From contig CAZVYQ010000018.1 of assembly GCA_964631375.1 (NCBI GenBank), forward strand, positions 1-48,912: a stretch of 48,912 bases of DNA. Direction: 5' to 3'. Under the pieces are notes generated by a model. It was given only the letters and a program-made list of their open reading frames with translations, did no database searches and was not told where the DNA came from. Below, one piece after another: positions 8,213 to 17,131 of this stretch. Within the stretch, counting starts at the first letter, position 1. Each line of letters starts with the position of its first letter. A program made the translations under genes and the position numbers. This DNA is from JAAYYM01 sp964631375. GTDB taxonomy: Bacteria > Bacillota > Clostridia > Lachnospirales > Lachnospiraceae.

Positions 8213-8713
8213 TTGGACAAGCATGATTTGACCAGAATCTATGAAGAAAACGCCATGGCAGTGTATAAGTATTTATTATGTTTGACAAATAACAGTGACA
8301 TTTCCGAGGAACTGACACAGGAGACATTTTATCAGGCAACGAAAAGCATCGGAACATTTCGAGGTGAGTGTAAGATTTCAGTGTGGCTTTGTACGATCGC
8401 AAAACGCTTGTGGTACAGAGAACTGGAGAAAAAGAAGCACAGAATCGATGTGCCGATCGAGGATATGGAGGGAAGCCTGTTTTCGACACAGGATATTGAA
8501 GAGAATTATCTCCTGAATGTTGAAAAGGTGGAACTGTTTCGATTACTGCATAATCTGGATGATCAAACGAGAGAGGTCATGTATCTGAGACTGACCGGAG
8601 AACTTAGCTTTGGCGAGATCGGTGAGATCTTAGGCAATACGGAAAACTGGGCCAGAGTAACGTTTTATCGTGGAAAACAGAAACTATTAGCCAGTCGGAC
8701 CCATTCTGACTGA
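8213..8713 (+). CDS. ECF-type RNA polymerase sigma factor
   Basis: A 166-residue sigma-70-family factor of the extracytoplasmic-function type. Region 2 spans about residues 5-75 (YEENAMAVYKYLLCLT, EELTQETFYQA, VWLCTIAKRLWYREL). Region 4 spans about 110-160 (LDDQTREVMYLRLTGELSF, GEIGEILGNTENWARVTFYR, a helix-turn-helix). I favour the TTG at 8213 because GGAGG lies 8 bases upstream; an ATG at 8189 would add 8 residues but has no good ribosome site. The next gene, 22 bases on, encodes an anti-sigma factor, so the pair should form a membrane-signal-responsive switch. Target promoters cannot be seen. Confidence 0.88.
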   Translation: MDKHDLTRIYEENAMAVYKYLLCLTNNSDISEELTQETFYQATKSIGTFRGECKISVWLCTIAKRLWYRELEKKKHRIDVPIEDMEGSLFSTQDIEENYLLNVEKVELFRLLHNLDDQTREVMYLRLTGELSFGEIGEILGNTENWARVTFYRGKQKLLASRTHSD

Positions 8714-8735
8714 CAGGTATGCAAAGGAGAATCGT

Positions 8736-9497
8736 ATGGAACAAAAATTAACATGTTCGGTTGTAAAGGATTTATTACCGAATTATATTGAAAAACTGAC
8801 AAGTGAAGAAACCAATCAGGAGATCGATCAGCATCTGAGCGAATGTGAATCCTGTACCAAAGTATATGAGGAGATGCAGACAGAGGTTCCATCTGAAGAT
8901 CTGATGACAGAAGCAAAGAATCTTTCCAAGTTTCTGCGTAAAACCAAGGTGATCTCAGCTTTGAAATCCGGGCTGATGGTGATGCTGATTCTTGGAATTG
9001 TCGTGAATGTGATTGTGGATCTGGCCATTAACCATAGAATCACATGGTCAATGATTGTGATTGCGGGTGTGGTACTTGTGATGTGTGTTACAGCCATTCT
9101 GATCTGGGGTGGAAAGAACAGATTTATCCGGGCATTGGCCTGCTTTTCTGTTTTAACATTTCTGGTTCTTTATACTATTTCTGTATTTTGTTATGCTTCT
9201 GGTTATGATAATAGTTGGTTCGAGGCAGTTGCTGCACCGATTGCACTGATCTGGATCGGTGTCTTATGGGCGGGTGTATTTGCATATCGGATTTTAAAAT
9301 GGAATTTTTGGGCGGCTATCTGTGTGATACTGGTTTTAGCGATACCGGCTAACTTTTACACAAATCTTGTGGCGAGCTCAGCAACGGTTTCGGAACGGAT
9401 GCAATCTCTAGACACTATGATCAATACGCTTTCCTATTGTGCTGGTGCTCTTGTATTTTTGGTGATTGCATTTATCAGAAAAGGCAAGAGAATATAA
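8736..9497 (+). CDS. Anti-sigma factor with zinc-finger domain
   Basis: A 253-residue membrane protein. The N-terminal zf-HC2/ZAS domain has the ligand pattern Cys7, His33, Cys37, Cys40 (HLSECESC), which in this family binds the partner sigma factor. About six hydrophobic spans follow between residues 72 and 250, with only short loops and no sizeable extracellular sensor domain. It follows the sigma gene by 22 bases with AAGGAGA before the ATG. The signal it senses is unknown; the near absence of an outside domain suggests membrane state or an unlinked partner. Confidence 0.85.
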   Translation: MEQKLTCSVVKDLLPNYIEKLTSEETNQEIDQHLSECESCTKVYEEMQTEVPSEDLMTEAKNLSKFLRKTKVISALKSGLMVMLILGIVVNVIVDLAINHRITWSMIVIAGVVLVMCVTAILIWGGKNRFIRALACFSVLTFLVLYTISVFCYASGYDNSWFEAVAAPIALIWIGVLWAGVFAYRILKWNFWAAICVILVLAIPANFYTNLVASSATVSERMQSLDTMINTLSYCAGALVFLVIAFIRKGKRI

Positions 9498-9545
9498 GAG
9501 ATTTACGATTCATGATATACCACAAAATTATAAAAAATTCAAGTC

Positions 9546-9574
9546 TTGTACAGGAAGTACGGCAGTTGTATAAT
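9546..9574 (+). promoter_or_regulatory. Sigma-A-type promoter for the DUF6323-DUF6179 pair
   Basis: TTGTAC and TATAAT are separated by exactly 17 bases, 46 bases upstream of the DUF6323 start codon. This suggests the pair is transcribed independently of the sigma/anti-sigma genes. Confidence 0.6.
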
Positions 9575-9620
9575 GGGCAAACATTACCGAGAAGACAGGA
9601 TACGGAAGGGAGTGGATATC

Positions 9621-10115
9621 ATGGAAAAGCAAAACTGGCTACAGTTGATGAATGAGCAAAATCAATTGGCTAAGGTAATTCAAACCAATGAATACACAAA
9701 GAAGTTCGGACTGACTCTGACAGAGGAGCAAGCCGAACTTCTTGTCGCAGAAAGACGTGAAAGTCTGCAGGAACAAAGGCGGGTGGAATTCGGAGAGGGC
9801 ATCCTGCCAAAACTGATCTTTGCCTTTTGTGATTCGCCCTATATCATTCAGGATCAATATGTGGATATGATAGGACGACTGCAGGATATTTTTTATCTAT
9901 ATAAAAATGAATCCATGGATGAAGCAACGGATGATGAGTTGATCGACTATATGAAGGCAGCATTTGATGGAGAGTGTGAGGGTTCCCTGGATCATCTGGA
10001 GGATACGGCATTGGAGCGATTTGCTCGCGAGATTCGTATGCATACGCAAGGTTTCATGTCTGCGCAAAATACACCAAACAAATGGAAGCAGGGTGATGAT
10101 GATGAATCATTATGA
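9621..10115 (+). CDS. DUF6323 family protein
   Basis: A 164-residue soluble protein of unknown function. Recognisable family features are FGLTLTEEQAELLVAERRE, RVEFGEGILPKLIFAFCDSP, and the acidic helix FYLYKNESMDEATDDELID. The ATG at 9621 is supported by GGAAGGGA about 9 bases upstream; in-frame sequence before it is not protein-like. It overlaps the DUF6179 gene by about 20 bases, so the two are almost certainly translated together. The helical, acidic character suggests a protein partner rather than a classical enzyme, but that is inference. Confidence 0.75.
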   Translation: MEKQNWLQLMNEQNQLAKVIQTNEYTKKFGLTLTEEQAELLVAERRESLQEQRRVEFGEGILPKLIFAFCDSPYIIQDQYVDMIGRLQDIFYLYKNESMDEATDDELIDYMKAAFDGECEGSLDHLEDTALERFAREIRMHTQGFMSAQNTPNKWKQGDDDESL

Positions 10116-10956
10116 GCCGACAGAGTTATTACCGATTGTAGCTATGCTTACAAAGAAATATACACGAAATGAAAGTTCATCAGTTTCCTATGAAAAAGCG
10201 GAACAGTTAATGGGAGCAGTACTATACTGTATTCATGAGTATGAGTTATCACGTGATCCTGATCGTGGTATAAAGAGATCATATGCTACATCAAAAAGTG
10301 ATCTGATTGCGATCAATGATATTTCTGCAAAGGAAGCATATGAAATCGGTTACCGGATGGTGAAAGACAAGGTGGAGCATGTACGAACTTTATATAATGA
10401 AATGATTCTTCATTTTAATGCTTATGGAAATGAAAACTATCGTGATACAGTTGAAAAAGGCATCCCGGGTTTTTTGAAATTATATGATCCGAGATTTGCA
10501 CCGCAGGACACGATTCTAACACTGGACTATCCAACCATTCGTCCAATCAGAGGCTTGCAGGGAGTAGATGCAATTGAGCAGTATTTGAAATATATACTGT
10601 TGGAAGAGGAATTTATGGGCAGACTGCCTGAAAACCGAGTAATAGAGATCTTAACAAATGATCATTCTGATTATCGAAAACAGTTTTACAATCTATGTGG
10701 AATTGTACTTAGAGAACTACTTGGGAGAAACCGCATCAGAATCATGATGGAACAGAAAATGCAACCGGAGCAAATGCAGTCAGAGGCGTTTCATCATGAA
10801 CTGGTAAATCAACTGACCTCCATGTTGAAAAAACTGATATGGGAGCATTATGATGAAAATGGAGAATTGCTGGATTATCTTAAATATGCCATAAAGGATC
10901 TCTGTACAGAATTAGAAACCGGTTATGGATGTACGACAACTGATTTTGGCGATTGA
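10096..10956 (+). CDS. DUF6179 family protein
   Basis: A 286-residue soluble protein of unknown function, helical throughout. It starts at one of three consecutive ATGs (10096, 10099, 10102) preceded by GGAAGCAGGG. Segments such as LLPIVAMLTKKYTRNESSSV and EKAEQLMGAVLYCIHEYEL mark the family. There is no signal peptide or membrane span. It overlaps the end of the DUF6323 gene; I recall these two families as regular neighbours in Lachnospiraceae, which argues for a two-part complex or pathway. Confidence 0.7.
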   Translation: MMMNHYEPTELLPIVAMLTKKYTRNESSSVSYEKAEQLMGAVLYCIHEYELSRDPDRGIKRSYATSKSDLIAINDISAKEAYEIGYRMVKDKVEHVRTLYNEMILHFNAYGNENYRDTVEKGIPGFLKLYDPRFAPQDTILTLDYPTIRPIRGLQGVDAIEQYLKYILLEEEFMGRLPENRVIEILTNDHSDYRKQFYNLCGIVLRELLGRNRIRIMMEQKMQPEQMQSEAFHHELVNQLTSMLKKLIWEHYDENGELLDYLKYAIKDLCTELETGYGCTTTDFGD

Positions 10957-10974
10957 TTTTGCGGCTATGAGATT

Positions 10975-11003
10975 TTGCATTTATCAGTTATTTATGATAT
11001 GAT
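10975..11003 (+). promoter_or_regulatory. Sigma-A-type promoter for lgt
   Basis: TTGCAT and TATGAT with a 17-base spacer, 39 bases upstream of the lgt ATG. Confidence 0.6.
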
Positions 11004-11042
11004 TTGTTGCATGAGCGTATTACAAAATGAAAGGATCATCTT

Positions 11043-11810
11043 ATGAAAATTGATTTATTTACAATAGGACATTTTACAGTGCATGGATATGGATTGATGA
11101 TCGGACTGGGATTTTTAGTAGCATATTTGCTGTTAGGATATTGGGCAAAGAAATATAAGCTGAGTGCAGATCATGCTACCAATATAGCAATCTGTGTATT
11201 ACTGTTTGGTTTTTTGGGTGGTAAGTTGTTATTCATTCTCGTGGAATTTAAGAGTTTTCTCCAGTCTCCGTTAGCTGTGATCGGTTCAGAGGGATTTGTC
11301 GTTTATGGCGGGATTATTACAGGTATTCTAACAATCTATATTTACTGCAAAATCAAGAAACTGAATTTTCTGCAATATTTCGATATATTAGCTCCGGCAG
11401 TTGCCATTAATCAGGCATTTGGAAGGATTGGATGTTTCTTGGCAGGCTGTTGTTATGGACGTGAGACCCATTCATCTATTGGTGTTGTATTTCCGGAGGG
11501 CTCGCTTGCTCCTGCCGGAGTCAAGCTCTTGCCGACACAGTTATTTTCTTCAGGTGCAGATTTCCTGCTTGCTTTCATACTGATAATATATGCAAGGAAG
11601 ACGAAGTATAAAGGAAATGTAGCTGCCTTGTATTTGCTGTTATACAGTATCGGACGTCCAATTATCGAATCCTTTAGAGCAGATGACAGAGGTGCAGTCG
11701 GAACGATTTCAACGTCACAGTTTATTTCAATATTTATGTTCCTGTTTGCCGTTGGTTTTTTCATATATAACATCAAAACACAGAAACCAATCGACAGGAC
11801 AGAAGAATAG
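11043..11810 (+). CDS. lgt: Prolipoprotein diacylglyceryl transferase
   Basis: A 255-residue integral membrane enzyme with about seven spans. It moves diacylglycerol from phosphatidylglycerol to the lipobox cysteine of prolipoproteins, the first step of lipoprotein maturation. The Lgt signature is clear: FGRIGCFLAGCCYGRET at about residues 128-144, with the essential Arg. GGIITG and the late segment YSIGRPIIESFRADDRG are also typical. Several substrates lie in this window (the lipoproteins at 14886, 47261 and 48468). AAAGGATCATCTT precedes the ATG. Confidence 0.95.
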   Translation: MKIDLFTIGHFTVHGYGLMIGLGFLVAYLLLGYWAKKYKLSADHATNIAICVLLFGFLGGKLLFILVEFKSFLQSPLAVIGSEGFVVYGGIITGILTIYIYCKIKKLNFLQYFDILAPAVAINQAFGRIGCFLAGCCYGRETHSSIGVVFPEGSLAPAGVKLLPTQLFSSGADFLLAFILIIYARKTKYKGNVAALYLLLYSIGRPIIESFRADDRGAVGTISTSQFISIFMFLFAVGFFIYNIKTQKPIDRTEE

Positions 11811-11845
11811 ATAATAATAGAGGATCAAGAGAATCAGGTGAGAAC

Positions 11846-13225
11846 ATGAGTCATGCAGTATATCGAACTGACTATGAAAAGATGACGCAGATGCCGGTTC
11901 AGAAACTGATATTGAGCCTGAGTGTACCGACAACAGTCAGTATGCTGGTTACAAATATTTATAATGTAGCAGATACGTACTTTGTCAGTAGTTTGGGCAC
12001 CAGTGCAAGCGGTGCAACCGGAATTGTATTTGCACTAATGGCAATCATACAGGCATTTGGCTTTATGCTGGGACATGGTGCCGGGAGCAATATCAGCAGA
12101 AAATTAGGTGCAAAGCATGTGGAGGAGGCAAGAATATTTGCCTCCACAAGTCTTTTTCTGGCTCTATTCTGTGGATTTATGATCATGACACTTGGATTGA
12201 TTTTTTGTAATCCTTTGATGCGTTTATTAGGAAGTACAGATACGATCCTTCCCTATGCCAGAGATTATGCTGTCTTTATTCTGATCGCTGCACCGGCTAT
12301 GGCCACCAGTTGCGTTATGAACAATATATTACGCTATGAGGGAAAAGCATTTTTTGCCATGATCGGTCTGACATCAGGAGGGATCATTAATATATTTGGC
12401 GATATGCTGTTGATCTTCGGTTGCCATATGGGAATCAGGGGAGCAGGTCTTGCAACAGCGATATCACAATATATCAGTGCAATCATACTGTTGATCCCGT
12501 TCCTCACAGGAAAGACTCAGAGCAAATTTTCAATCAGATACTTTGCACATGACATTTATGTCATAAAGAATATTATTTTTGTCGGATTTCCAAGTATGAT
12601 GCGACAGGGTTTACAGAGTATATCGGTTATGGTTTTGAATCAGCAGGCAGCCATCTATGGAGATGCTGCAATTGCAGCAATGAGTATTGTATCAAGAGTC
12701 ATCAACTTCCTGTTTTGTGTGGGACTTGGTATCGGTCAAGGGTTTCAACCGGTCTGTGCATTTAATTATGGAGCCGGGCTTTATACACGTGTTAAGAAGG
12801 GAGTCTCCTTTGCGTTAGGCTTTGGAACCTGTTTTTTAGGGATCTTTGCCGTTGTTGGTCTGATCAATGCATCGGAAATTATCGCATGGTTCAGGGATGA
12901 TCCACAGGTTATAGCAATAGGAGTTCTTGCGTTACAGGCGCAATGTGCATCTCTTTTTGTTGTTCCGATGTCTGTCTGTGGTAATATGCTGTTTCAGAGT
13001 GTAGGTAAGGGCGGTACGGCAACATTTTTAGCGAGTCTTCGAGGTGGAATATGCTTTATTCCATTGGTACTGTTATTACCATCATGGATCGGTATCATGG
13101 GGATTCAGCTGGCACAACCCATTGCAGACTTGATTTCTGCTTTGATTACTTTGCCGTTTGTAGTTTTGTTTTTACGTGCACTTCCAAAGGATCGTCCGGT
13201 GACAGCAGAAGCAAAATCAATGTGA
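11846..13225 (+). CDS. MATE-family efflux transporter
   Basis: A 459-residue protein with twelve predicted spans in two homologous halves, as expected for the MATE family of Na+- or H+-coupled multidrug exporters. Typical features are the opening PVQKLILSLSVPTTVSMLV, NIYNVADTYFVS, GHGAGSNISRKLG in the first half and GLGIGQGFQPVCAFNYGA in the second. The sequence resembles the DinF/NorM-like branch common in Firmicutes. The substrate cannot be told. It begins 35 bases after lgt, with CAGGTGAG before the ATG, and is probably co-transcribed with it. Confidence 0.92.
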   Translation: MSHAVYRTDYEKMTQMPVQKLILSLSVPTTVSMLVTNIYNVADTYFVSSLGTSASGATGIVFALMAIIQAFGFMLGHGAGSNISRKLGAKHVEEARIFASTSLFLALFCGFMIMTLGLIFCNPLMRLLGSTDTILPYARDYAVFILIAAPAMATSCVMNNILRYEGKAFFAMIGLTSGGIINIFGDMLLIFGCHMGIRGAGLATAISQYISAIILLIPFLTGKTQSKFSIRYFAHDIYVIKNIIFVGFPSMMRQGLQSISVMVLNQQAAIYGDAAIAAMSIVSRVINFLFCVGLGIGQGFQPVCAFNYGAGLYTRVKKGVSFALGFGTCFLGIFAVVGLINASEIIAWFRDDPQVIAIGVLALQAQCASLFVVPMSVCGNMLFQSVGKGGTATFLASLRGGICFIPLVLLLPSWIGIMGIQLAQPIADLISALITLPFVVLFLRALPKDRPVTAEAKSM

Positions 13226-13266
13226 TCAAGAGAATAATTGTCTGAGATGGAAGGAGGATCGATACG

Positions 13267-13890
13267 ATGAGAGTCTGTTATATCATAGGAGCTGCGGATG
13301 CATCAGGCACATTTTTAGATCCGTCTACTTTGAGAGATGATGACTATGTAATCGCTGCAGACGGAGGATATAAAACTGTAGAGCAGTGGGGTATCAAACC
13401 GGATCAGATTATAGGAGACTTCGATTCTCTGGGATTCATTCCTGATCAGGATCAGGTTCTTAAGTTCCCTTCAGAAAAAGATGATACAGATATGATGATT
13501 GCAGTAAAGCTTGGATTAAAAAAGGACTTTAGTAATTTCATTATATATGGAGGGCTGGGAGGTCGACTTGATCATACGATTGCCAATATACATGTACTCG
13601 AGTACCTCGTAAATCATGGAGCGAGGGGATGCCTGATAGGCAGGAATGAAAAAGTGTTTCTCATTCAGGATGAAAGCCTTTCCTTTGAGGCGGGCGTCAA
13701 AGGTATTATTTCTATATTTGCGTATGGAGGCAACGCGGAAGGTGTATACCTAACAGGTCTTAAATACCCATTGGAAAATGCAGTGTTGACAACAGATTTT
13801 CCAATTGGAGTCAGCAATGAATTTACAGGCATCATTTCTGACATATCTGTCAGAAAAGGAAAACTGTTGGTGATTCAAACGAATGGTTAA
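13267..13890 (+). CDS. Thiamine pyrophosphokinase
   Basis: A 207-residue cytosolic enzyme that transfers pyrophosphate from ATP to thiamine to make thiamine diphosphate. Conserved motifs appear in order: AADGG (about residues 34-38), GDFDS (50-54), EKDDTDMM (73-80), GGLGGRLDHTIANI (97-110) and a C-terminal TDFPIGVSNEF. The Asp-rich motifs bind Mg-ATP. Length is normal. GGAAGGAGG precedes the ATG, and it follows the MATE gene by 41 bases. No TPP riboswitch is seen upstream. Confidence 0.93.
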   Translation: MRVCYIIGAADASGTFLDPSTLRDDDYVIAADGGYKTVEQWGIKPDQIIGDFDSLGFIPDQDQVLKFPSEKDDTDMMIAVKLGLKKDFSNFIIYGGLGGRLDHTIANIHVLEYLVNHGARGCLIGRNEKVFLIQDESLSFEAGVKGIISIFAYGGNAEGVYLTGLKYPLENAVLTTDFPIGVSNEFTGIISDISVRKGKLLVIQTNG

Positions 13891-13967
13891 GGTTGGCGGT
13901 TGCAGAAACTGCGTGAGTATGATATTGTAAAACAATTAATAAAAAATAAGAAAAGGGAAGTGATTTT

Positions 13968-14882
13968 ATGCCGATTAAGATTCAAGACCAGTTACCAGCA
14001 TGTGCCACACTCGAAAGTGAGAACATTTTTGTCATGACCGAGAAACGTGCCATGCATCAGGATATCAGACCGTTAAAGATGCTGATCCTGAACCTGATGC
14101 CGACAAAGATCGTTACCGAAACCCAGCTGTTACGCAAGCTCTCTAATACACCGCTGCAGGTAAATGTCAATCTGCTGCAGACAGCAAGTTATATTCCGCA
14201 GCATGTAGATTCCAATCACCTGGAATCCTTCTATACGACATTTGATCAGATTAAGGATCAGAAATTTGACGGAATGATCATTACAGGAGCTCCTCTTGAC
14301 TATGTGAAATTCGAGGATGTGAATTACTGGGATGAACTATGCACCATCATGGAGTGGGGCAAGACACATGTGCATTCTACCTTCCACCTCTGCTGGGGTA
14401 TGTATGCAGCATTGTACTATTTTTATGGGCTGCAAAGATATGATATGGATGAAAAATTATCAGGTGTGTATGCTCATAGAGTAATCAAGAAGACATCACC
14501 GTTATTTCGTGGGTTTGATGATATTTTTTATGCACCACAGTCCCGAGCAATGGGAATCAGTGAGGCGGAGATTGCAAAGGTTCCAGAGTTGGAATTGATG
14601 GCTGTATCAGATGAAGCAGGTGTGACCATTGTGAAGACAACCGATAGTCGTCATTTCTTTGTATCCTGCCACCCGGAATATGATGAAGACACATTGTCAC
14701 TGGAATATTACAGAGATGTAGAGAAGGGTCTGAATCCACATGTACCATGTAACTATTTCCCGGACGATGATCCAACAAAGAAGCCGGTTGTCAACTGGCG
14801 TTCTACCGGACAACTACTCTATTCCAATTGGCTGAATTATTACGTATACCAGACCACACCTTACGATATTATGGAGATATAA
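13968..14882 (+). CDS. metA: Homoserine O-acyltransferase MetA
   Basis: A 304-residue cytosolic enzyme that activates homoserine in methionine synthesis. The catalytic residues fall exactly at the canonical positions: Cys142 (TFHLCWGM), His235 and Glu237 (SCHPEYDED), with Lys47 also present. The residue that sets acyl-CoA choice, position 111, is Asp (GAPLDYVKF), whereas succinyl-specific enzymes have Gly and acetyl-specific ones Glu. An acidic residue makes acetyl-CoA the more likely donor. AGGGAAGTGA precedes the ATG. No SAM riboswitch or T-box is visible in the 77-base gap upstream. Confidence 0.95.
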   Translation: MPIKIQDQLPACATLESENIFVMTEKRAMHQDIRPLKMLILNLMPTKIVTETQLLRKLSNTPLQVNVNLLQTASYIPQHVDSNHLESFYTTFDQIKDQKFDGMIITGAPLDYVKFEDVNYWDELCTIMEWGKTHVHSTFHLCWGMYAALYYFYGLQRYDMDEKLSGVYAHRVIKKTSPLFRGFDDIFYAPQSRAMGISEAEIAKVPELELMAVSDEAGVTIVKTTDSRHFFVSCHPEYDEDTLSLEYYRDVEKGLNPHVPCNYFPDDDPTKKPVVNWRSTGQLLYSNWLNYYVYQTTPYDIMEI

Positions 14883-14885
14883 CTG

Positions 14886-15485
14886 ATGAAAAAAAGGACA
14901 TTATTGATTACGATCAATGTAGTCCTATTATTGATAACCGGTTGCTCATCTTTTCTGACAGGATATCGTACGGCACGCGCATTGAACAAAGAGGCGGACA
15001 CAGACTATCAGAAAACAGATTTGGCAGTAGACGGTTATGATATCCATGTTGTGGCAGACGATGCATGGGAACGCCGACCTGATGAAGATACACCATATGA
15101 TTTGCAGTGTATATATAATGGTGATGAAGCATACGCAAGCTTTTTTTACTATTATTATATAGATCTGCCGATGGAGACTACCCCATATGATATCTTTCAG
15201 ACACAGATAAAGGATATCATGGATAAACGTGATCATGTGGAAACCATCGAAGAAGAGTCTATCAGAAAAATTGGTGATAAAACCATCACATCAAAACTTC
15301 TTTCTGCCGAAAGGGACGGATCTAAAAATTATTATTACGCCAATCTGGTGGAATTTGGAGAAACTGCTGATCAATTTGCTTGGGTCATGTTTACCTCCAT
15401 GCCATCAGATATGAAATCTAACAGAGCGGTTTATGATCAACTTTTAGAGAATATGCAGTATGAAAGAGAAGAAAATTTGTTATAA
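14886..15485 (+). CDS. Predicted lipoprotein of unknown function
   Basis: A 199-residue protein with a lipoprotein signal peptide: KKR, a hydrophobic core, and lipobox ITGC with Cys20. The mature part is acidic, with DLAVDGYDIHVVADDAWERR and a Tyr-rich patch FFYYYYIDLP. A beta-rich body such as that of small surface lipoproteins is plausible, but I do not recognise a family. It starts 3 bases after the metA stop, with GGAGATAT inside the metA end, so it is co-transcribed with metA. This need not mean a shared function. Confidence 0.7.
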   Translation: MKKRTLLITINVVLLLITGCSSFLTGYRTARALNKEADTDYQKTDLAVDGYDIHVVADDAWERRPDEDTPYDLQCIYNGDEAYASFFYYYYIDLPMETTPYDIFQTQIKDIMDKRDHVETIEEESIRKIGDKTITSKLLSAERDGSKNYYYANLVEFGETADQFAWVMFTSMPSDMKSNRAVYDQLLENMQYEREENLL

Positions 15486-15499
15486 TTTGTGACTGTATA

Positions 15500-15528
15500 T
15501 TGAAACTAAAACAAAAAATAGTTACAAT
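15500..15528 (+). promoter_or_regulatory. Sigma-A-type promoter for the DUF1846 gene
   Basis: TTGAAA and TACAAT with a 17-base spacer, 47 bases upstream of the DUF1846 start codon. Confidence 0.55.
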
Positions 15529-15575
15529 AATAAATATCAGTAGAATTGCATGATCAGACACCGGAGGAGAAGGAA

Positions 15576-17051
15576 ATGAAGTTGGGTTTTGACAATGAAA
15601 AATATGTGAAGATGCAGTCAGAGCATATTAAAGAACGTATCGGCAAGTTTGGAGACAAGTTGTATTTGGAGTTTGGAGGAAAGTTATTTGATGATTTTCA
15701 TGCATCACGCGTTCTTCCTGGTTTTGAACCCGATTCCAAGATGAAGATGCTATTACAGCTTGCAGACGATGCAGAGATCGTCATTGTCATCAGTGCAACA
15801 GACATTGAGAAAAATAAGATTAGAGGGGATCTTGGTATCACCTATGATGTAGACGTGCTTCGTTTGATGGATGAGTTTACAGAAAGAGGGCTGTATGTCA
15901 GCAGTGTCGTAATCACTCATTATGCAGGACAGGCGGCGGCTGATCAGTTTAAGAAAAAACTGAAAAAGATGAAAAAGAAGGTGTATCTGCATTATGCGAT
16001 TGAGGGCTATCCTTCCAATGTACCGTTGATTGTCAGTGATGAGGGATACGGAAAAAATGAGTACATTGAAACAACCAGACCGTTAGTTGTTGTAACGGCT
16101 CCGGGACCGGGCAGCGGGAAGATGGCGACCTGCTTGTCGCAGCTTTATCATGATAATAAAAGAGGAATCAAAGCCGGATATGCAAAATATGAGACATTTC
16201 CGATCTGGAACATACCACTGAAGCATCCGATTAATCTGGCATATGAAGCTGCCACTGCAGATTTGAATGATGTTAATATGATTGATCCTTTTCATTTAGA
16301 AGCATATGGGGAGACAACGGTAAATTATAACAGAGATATCGAGATTTTCCCTGTACTGAATGCAATCTTTGACGGGATATACGGGGAGAACCCATATAAA
16401 TCTCCTACTGACATGGGTGTCAATATGGCTGGAAATTGCATTATTGACGATGAAGTATGTTGTCAGGCCTCAAAGATGGAGATTATCAGACGTTATTATA
16501 CAACATTGGAAAAGCTGGCAAATGAAGATGCTGATGAAAGTGAGATTTACAAGATTGAGCTTCTCATGAACCAGGCAAAGATCACGACGGATGATCGTAA
16601 GGTTACTGTTGCTGCTAAGGAGCGTGCAGCAAAGTTGGGTGTGCCGACTGCAGCAATAGAATTGCAGGATGGTCACATCATTACATCAAAGACAACAGAT
16701 CTGCTGGGAGCATCTGCAGCATTATTATTGAATGCACTAAAGTATTTGGGAAATGTAGAGCACGATACACATTTAATACCTGCGACTGCGATAGAACCGA
16801 TTCAAGAGCTAAAGGTAAAGTATCTGGGAGGGAAGAATCCGCGTCTGCATACTGACGAAGTGCTGGTTGCACTTAGTATGTCCGGACTCACAGATGCGAA
16901 AGCCAGAGTTGCACTGGAGCAACTGCCAAAGCTACGGGGATGTCAGGTTCATACTTCTGTCATGCTGTCAGAGGTGGATATGAAGACATTCAAAAGATTA
17001 GGCGTTGATTTAACCAGTGAACCAATCAAAAAGCAGAAAAAACAGTATTAA
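15576..17051 (+). CDS. DUF1846 family protein
   Basis: A 491-residue cytosolic protein of the DUF1846 (UPF0371) family, which is conserved and full-length here. Recognisable segments are ERIGKFGDKLYLEFGGKLFD near the N-terminus, VVVTAPGPGSGKMATCLSQ (about residues 169-187, a P-loop-like glycine-rich motif) and GVNMAGNCIIDDEVC. Structures in this family suggest a nucleotide-binding enzyme, but the reaction is not established as far as I know. The ATG at 15576 is chosen for GGAGGAG 6 bases upstream. A terminator follows immediately. Confidence 0.88.
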   Translation: MKLGFDNEKYVKMQSEHIKERIGKFGDKLYLEFGGKLFDDFHASRVLPGFEPDSKMKMLLQLADDAEIVIVISATDIEKNKIRGDLGITYDVDVLRLMDEFTERGLYVSSVVITHYAGQAAADQFKKKLKKMKKKVYLHYAIEGYPSNVPLIVSDEGYGKNEYIETTRPLVVVTAPGPGSGKMATCLSQLYHDNKRGIKAGYAKYETFPIWNIPLKHPINLAYEAATADLNDVNMIDPFHLEAYGETTVNYNRDIEIFPVLNAIFDGIYGENPYKSPTDMGVNMAGNCIIDDEVCCQASKMEIIRRYYTTLEKLANEDADESEIYKIELLMNQAKITTDDRKVTVAAKERAAKLGVPTAAIELQDGHIITSKTTDLLGASAALLLNALKYLGNVEHDTHLIPATAIEPIQELKVKYLGGKNPRLHTDEVLVALSMSGLTDAKARVALEQLPKLRGCQVHTSVMLSEVDMKTFKRLGVDLTSEPIKKQKKQY

Positions 17052-17056
17052 GCATG

Positions 17057-17086
17057 GCGGAGCGGGGGAACTCGTTCCGCTTTTTT
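17057..17086 (+). terminator. Rho-independent terminator after DUF1846
   Basis: The stem GCGGAGCG/CGTTCCGC (8 bp with one G-U) has an 8-base loop and is followed by TTTTTT. It lies 5 bases after the stop codon. Confidence 0.85.
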
Positions 17087-17131
17087 AGCATAAGTGTTGA
17101 ATGAAAATGAATCTAAAATAGGAGGACGGAT

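Noticed and set aside
13891..13967. SAM riboswitch or methionine leader before metA
   Set aside because: The gap is only 77 bases, with no stable hairpins, no Met-rich small frame and no terminator.
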